From an uncultured Oligoflexia bacterium (lineage in GTDB: Bacteria > Bdellovibrionota > Bacteriovoracia > Bacteriovoracales > Bacteriovoracaceae), in the NCBI GenBank assembly GCA_913058265.1, contig CAJXPQ010000003.1, forward strand, positions 274,177-338,176: a DNA stretch of 64,000 bases, read 5' to 3'. Both the position numbers and the translations under genes were made by a program. This document shows, piece by piece, positions 61,606 to 64,000 of the stretch. How positions within the stretch are numbered: the stretch's first letter is position 1; every line of letters starts with the position of its first letter. The notes beneath the pieces are model-generated. The model did no database searches. It was not told the origin of the DNA and saw only the letters and a list, made by a program, of their open reading frames with translations.

Positions 61606-63149
61606 TTCATTAATTTCGGAACACAACCAATACGATTATCATGTGGTGGAAGGTTAGTTAAAACCCCGCCGCTATCAGAGCTTCCGCTTTGTACGTCAGG
61701 TGTATCTCCACAAGAAATATCCTCAGACCCTTTAATTGTGTAGACCCTTTGATGACTTTTCTTAATATACGGTGAAGTTGGATCTGCCGGCCAATAGAAT
61801 TGAATCTTCTTATCTCTAATTGTGTCATCAGTGGGCTGAATATGTTGACCATTTTCTATATAGAACCATAGCTGTTTAACTTCTGTTTCTCTGACTAGTA
61901 AAAAGTCACAGGCATTATCTTGTTTTGCTGCATAAAGCCCTTCTGTATCAATTCCAACCACATCTCTTAATGCTTTAAATAGAGGGTTGTCACTGTAGTA
62001 GTGTAATTGTGTTGGACAATAGGCCCTATAACCGTTCTCACGGTCAAGGAATGGTGTCATATACATACCTAGCACATCAGACTTAGTTGTTAGACTTACT
62101 GAGTTGCCATCATCTCCAGGGTTGTCTTCGCCGTCATCAATACCACTCATCCATTGTAATTCAAAAAAGAGGGTAGGACCTTCGGTAACATTTTGTCCTT
62201 GTAGTATAAGACTCTGCTCAATGAGCTCATCAATCTTCATACGATTATTACCATCAAGACTAAAAAATCTTGGATCCATTCTGTTCCAAACTGTAAATGA
62301 TCCTGTTTGTTCTTGTAAGAGTGGACTATTGATAGGACTTGTACCAAATGTTGGGAAATCGTAACATGCTACAGTTGGCAGAGTGATTTCTTTTAGTGGT
62401 TCAGGTCTAGTCTTTGCGATAAAGTAAAAATGAAATTGACTTATGCTATCGTTAAATAGCTCTCCAGTATTGGTATCGAGTCCACCACTTCTAAATACAC
62501 AAGTGTATTGATTGACTGGCATTAATGCTAATGGGCCACCGACATCATCTATAATTAATTCACTGACTAGTCTTAGTTGAACAGAAGTAGACTTTGCCTC
62601 GGTGTCGACTTCAGAGATTGAAAGTCTGTAGGTTTCATCTTCTTTTAGGTTCATACCCGTTATATTAACTTCAAAGGATGTTTGTCCTGGTGAAACAACT
62701 AGGTCTGTCGTGGCGCTATTTCCGTTCTCATCTTTTGCTTCGATAACACATTTCTTGCCAGCAACATCGGTAGACTGTGGACTACAGAAGCCTGCAAGGT
62801 CTTCAAAGACGTCTAGAGTGATTGCTTCAGTTAGTTCTACATCAAAGTATAGAGTTTTTGCGCCTATCTCACCTGTCTTAGTTGAACAGAAGGATTCACA
62901 GTTTCCAATACTAACTTGTTGATTACCTTCACAAACACAATGCCCTGCTTGAATAATGATGGCACCCTCAGGTCTTGTATCAACCTCTTCTGTTTCTTCC
63001 GTTTCCACGGTTTCATCTTCGGTTTCATCAGTAACATCAGAGTTCTTGAGTTGTAGGACCGGTCTATCACGGGGGATATTATCATCCAGACAACTTGTAA
63101 AAGTCGTCATGATTAAAGTGAATAGAAATACTATAGTTAAGTTCTTCAT
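61602..63149 (-). CDS. Large lipoprotein of unknown function
   Basis: 515 residues. Signal and lipobox TTFTSC (residues 1-20). Next, an acidic Glu/Thr/Val-rich spacer (residues about 35-65, TEDETVETEETEEVDTR). The main part has eight or more Cys, including a CVCEGNQQVSIGNCESFC segment suggesting disulfides, and several strands (LYFDVELTEAITLDVFED, AIIIQAGHCV). No family recognised; the Cys spacing suggests a rigid extracellular domain. The 3' end overlaps the Sec-operon gene tail by four bases. Confidence 0.65.
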   Translation of the reverse strand: MKNLTIVFLFTLIMTTFTSCLDDNIPRDRPVLQLKNSDVTDETEDETVETEETEEVDTRPEGAIIIQAGHCVCEGNQQVSIGNCESFCSTKTGEIGAKTLYFDVELTEAITLDVFEDLAGFCSPQSTDVAGKKCVIEAKDENGNSATTDLVVSPGQTSFEVNITGMNLKEDETYRLSISEVDTEAKSTSVQLRLVSELIIDDVGGPLALMPVNQYTCVFRSGGLDTNTGELFNDSISQFHFYFIAKTRPEPLKEITLPTVACYDFPTFGTSPINSPLLQEQTGSFTVWNRMDPRFFSLDGNNRMKIDELIEQSLILQGQNVTEGPTLFFELQWMSGIDDGEDNPGDDGNSVSLTTKSDVLGMYMTPFLDRENGYRAYCPTQLHYYSDNPLFKALRDVVGIDTEGLYAAKQDNACDFLLVRETEVKQLWFYIENGQHIQPTDDTIRDKKIQFYWPADPTSPYIKKSHQRVYTIKGSEDISCGDTPDVQSGSSDSGGVLTNLPPHDNRIGCVPKLMN

Positions 63150-63376
63150 AAATATTAGCTCTTTATCGGCAGTATTTTCCTATCTCTTAATATTCTAACG
63201 TAGATCTGGCGATATATAAGGCATTGCAAGTAATTACAGTGGCTTAGGTGGGTGTGTGAAATAAATGAAAATTAATTACGCCCATAATTTATGGACTCTA
63301 ATGTTTTTAAGTAATTGGACCGATTAGATAACCAAATAACAAAAACTTATAGATATAAAAAGCAAGGAGTAAAGTT

Positions 63377-63682
63377 ATGACTAAGGCCGATTTAATTGCA
63401 GTAATTGAAAAGCAGGCAAACCTAAGCCCTAAACAATCTGAGAAGGTAGTAAATATCTGTTTCGATTCAATGATTCAATCTTTATACGATGATGAAAGAA
63501 TTGAGATAAGAGGTTTTGGTTCATTCGCTAATAGAAACTATAAAGCATATGAGGGTAGAAACCCTAAGACTGGAAATGTCGTAATCGTTGAGCCTAAGAA
63601 GGTACCATTTTTTAAAGTTGGAAAAGAGCTTAAAGAGATGGTCGATGAAGGTAAAGAGAAGTACGTTATCCGCGAAGCATAA
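63377..63682 (+). CDS. HU/IHF-family DNA-binding protein
   Basis: Histone-like protein that bends and organises DNA. 101 residues. The family signature is complete: the dimer core MTKADLIAVIEKQANLSP, RIEIRGFGSFANRN, GRNPKTGNVVIVEPKKVPFFK with the Pro of the beta-arm tip, and a charged tail KEMVDEGKEKYVIREA somewhat longer than usual. The RNPKTG arm fits IHF or HU equally. AAGGAG before the ATG. Monocistronic. Confidence 0.95.
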   Translation: MTKADLIAVIEKQANLSPKQSEKVVNICFDSMIQSLYDDERIEIRGFGSFANRNYKAYEGRNPKTGNVVIVEPKKVPFFKVGKELKEMVDEGKEKYVIREA

Positions 63683-63701
63683 TATCTAAATTATATATAT
63701 T

Positions 63702-63724
63702 CCTGGTACCCTCAAGGTGCCAGG
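63702..63724 (+). terminator. Hairpin after the HU/IHF gene
   Basis: CCTGGTACC (63702-63710) and GGTGCCAGG (63716-63724) pair over nine bases (one G-T) with a five-base loop. A short ATTT follows, so it is a weak or Rho-assisted terminator. Confidence 0.55.
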
Positions 63725-63766
63725 ACCATTTACGTACTTACAATGCGTCATAATTAAATAATCCCA

Positions 63767-63795
63767 TTGACAATACTTCGTAATTTTAAGAGTAT
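63767..63795 (+). promoter_or_regulatory. Putative tRNA-Cys promoter
   Basis: Consensus -35 TTGACA at 63767-63772. A -10 is less clear: GAGTAT at 63790-63795 has a 17-base spacer. The tRNA begins 20 bases later. Confidence 0.45.
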
Positions 63796-63814
63796 AGAGA
63801 ACATAAAATCCTAT

Positions 63815-63892
63815 GGAGAAGTGCCTGAGTGGTCCAAAGGAACGGTTTGCAAAACCGTACAGTCGTCGGTTCAAATCCGATCTTCTCCTCCA
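63815..63892 (+). tRNA. tRNA-Cys (anticodon GCA)
   Basis: Clover-leaf present: acceptor arms GGAGAAG and CTTCTCC, anticodon stem ACGGT/ACCGT with loop TTGCAAA (anticodon GCA) and T-arm GTCGG-TTCAAAT-CCGAT. Base 73 is T, the discriminator expected in tRNA-Cys, and CCA is encoded. A T5 run follows. Confidence 0.97.
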
Positions 63893-64000
63893 GTTTTTAA
63901 TCAACTTAGAAAACTACGTTCACTCTCATGCATACAAAGTATTCAGGATCTAGAAACTTAGTGGTGGGCAGAACTCGAAGAAGCCCAATGACAAACCAAT

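Noticed and set aside
63767..63961. 64-codon plus-strand frame over the tRNA
   Set aside because: The frame runs across the tRNA-Cys gene and is explained by it; no ribosome-binding site.

Overview
The window is a stretch of AT-rich chromosome from a Gram-negative bacterium. The cell plan is diderm: TolC-type and RND efflux proteins, many lipobox lipoproteins, beta-barrel-like proteins ending in Phe, bacterioferritin and SecDF/Tat genes. The gene mix, with many secreted, LRR, PilZ and Ig-like-repeat lipoproteins and a transglutaminase-elicitor-type relic, fits the Bdellovibrionota, most likely a Bacteriovorax/Halobacteriovorax-like organism. That placement is inference from gene content; no rRNA lies in the window. 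Layout: 1-1.2 kb is the 3' part of a K+-dependent membrane pyrophosphatase with a His-rich tail. 1.3-2.3 kb is a secreted M14 carboxypeptidase. 2.3-7.7 kb is an efflux operon (TolC-like, RND pump, TetR) behind two palindromic operators. 7.7-15.4 kb holds an MFS-acyltransferase fusion, a PAP2-like membrane enzyme, a lipoprotein with a barrel-like C-terminus and a very large metzincin lipoprotein. 15.5-21.9 kb is a cation exporter, a CBS protein, a photolyase, nadD, sfsA and citrate synthase. 22.0-32.3 kb is an island of decay: five broken genes (small lipoprotein, periplasmic binding protein, a secreted protein, a transglutaminase-elicitor-like protein, an XRE regulator) lie among intact genes, including a bfd-bfr iron-storage operon with a palindromic operator in its promoter. 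32.3-35.5 kb is a minus-strand pgsA-serB-LRR-outer-membrane-protein operon. 35.6-39.9 kb is PilZ, glpX, an SRPBCC protein, a phasin-like protein, a PLP-homeostasis protein and a 2OG-Fe(II) oxygenase, closed by a bidirectional terminator. 40.8-52.3 kb is a minus-strand surface locus of two lipoproteins of about 1,450 residues plus two companions. 52.4-54.7 kb is an orphan ParA-type ATPase, a small unknown protein and a secreted protein. 55.0-61.6 kb is the queA-tgt-yajC-tatA-secD-secF cluster ending in an unrecognised membrane protein. The right edge carries a lipoprotein, an HU/IHF gene and tRNA-Cys. Working together: the right-hand operon joins queuosine tRNA modification to membrane protein export, and that export capacity would serve the many exported proteins in the window. 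The bfd-bfr pair stores and releases iron. The efflux operon appears self-regulated by its last gene. I found no CRISPR array, no intact insertion sequence, no prophage and no biosynthetic cluster. The most unusual features are the dense pseudogene island, the surface lipoprotein locus, the adaptor-less RND operon with its twin operators, and a hairpin covering a ribosome-binding site at 7701-7725.
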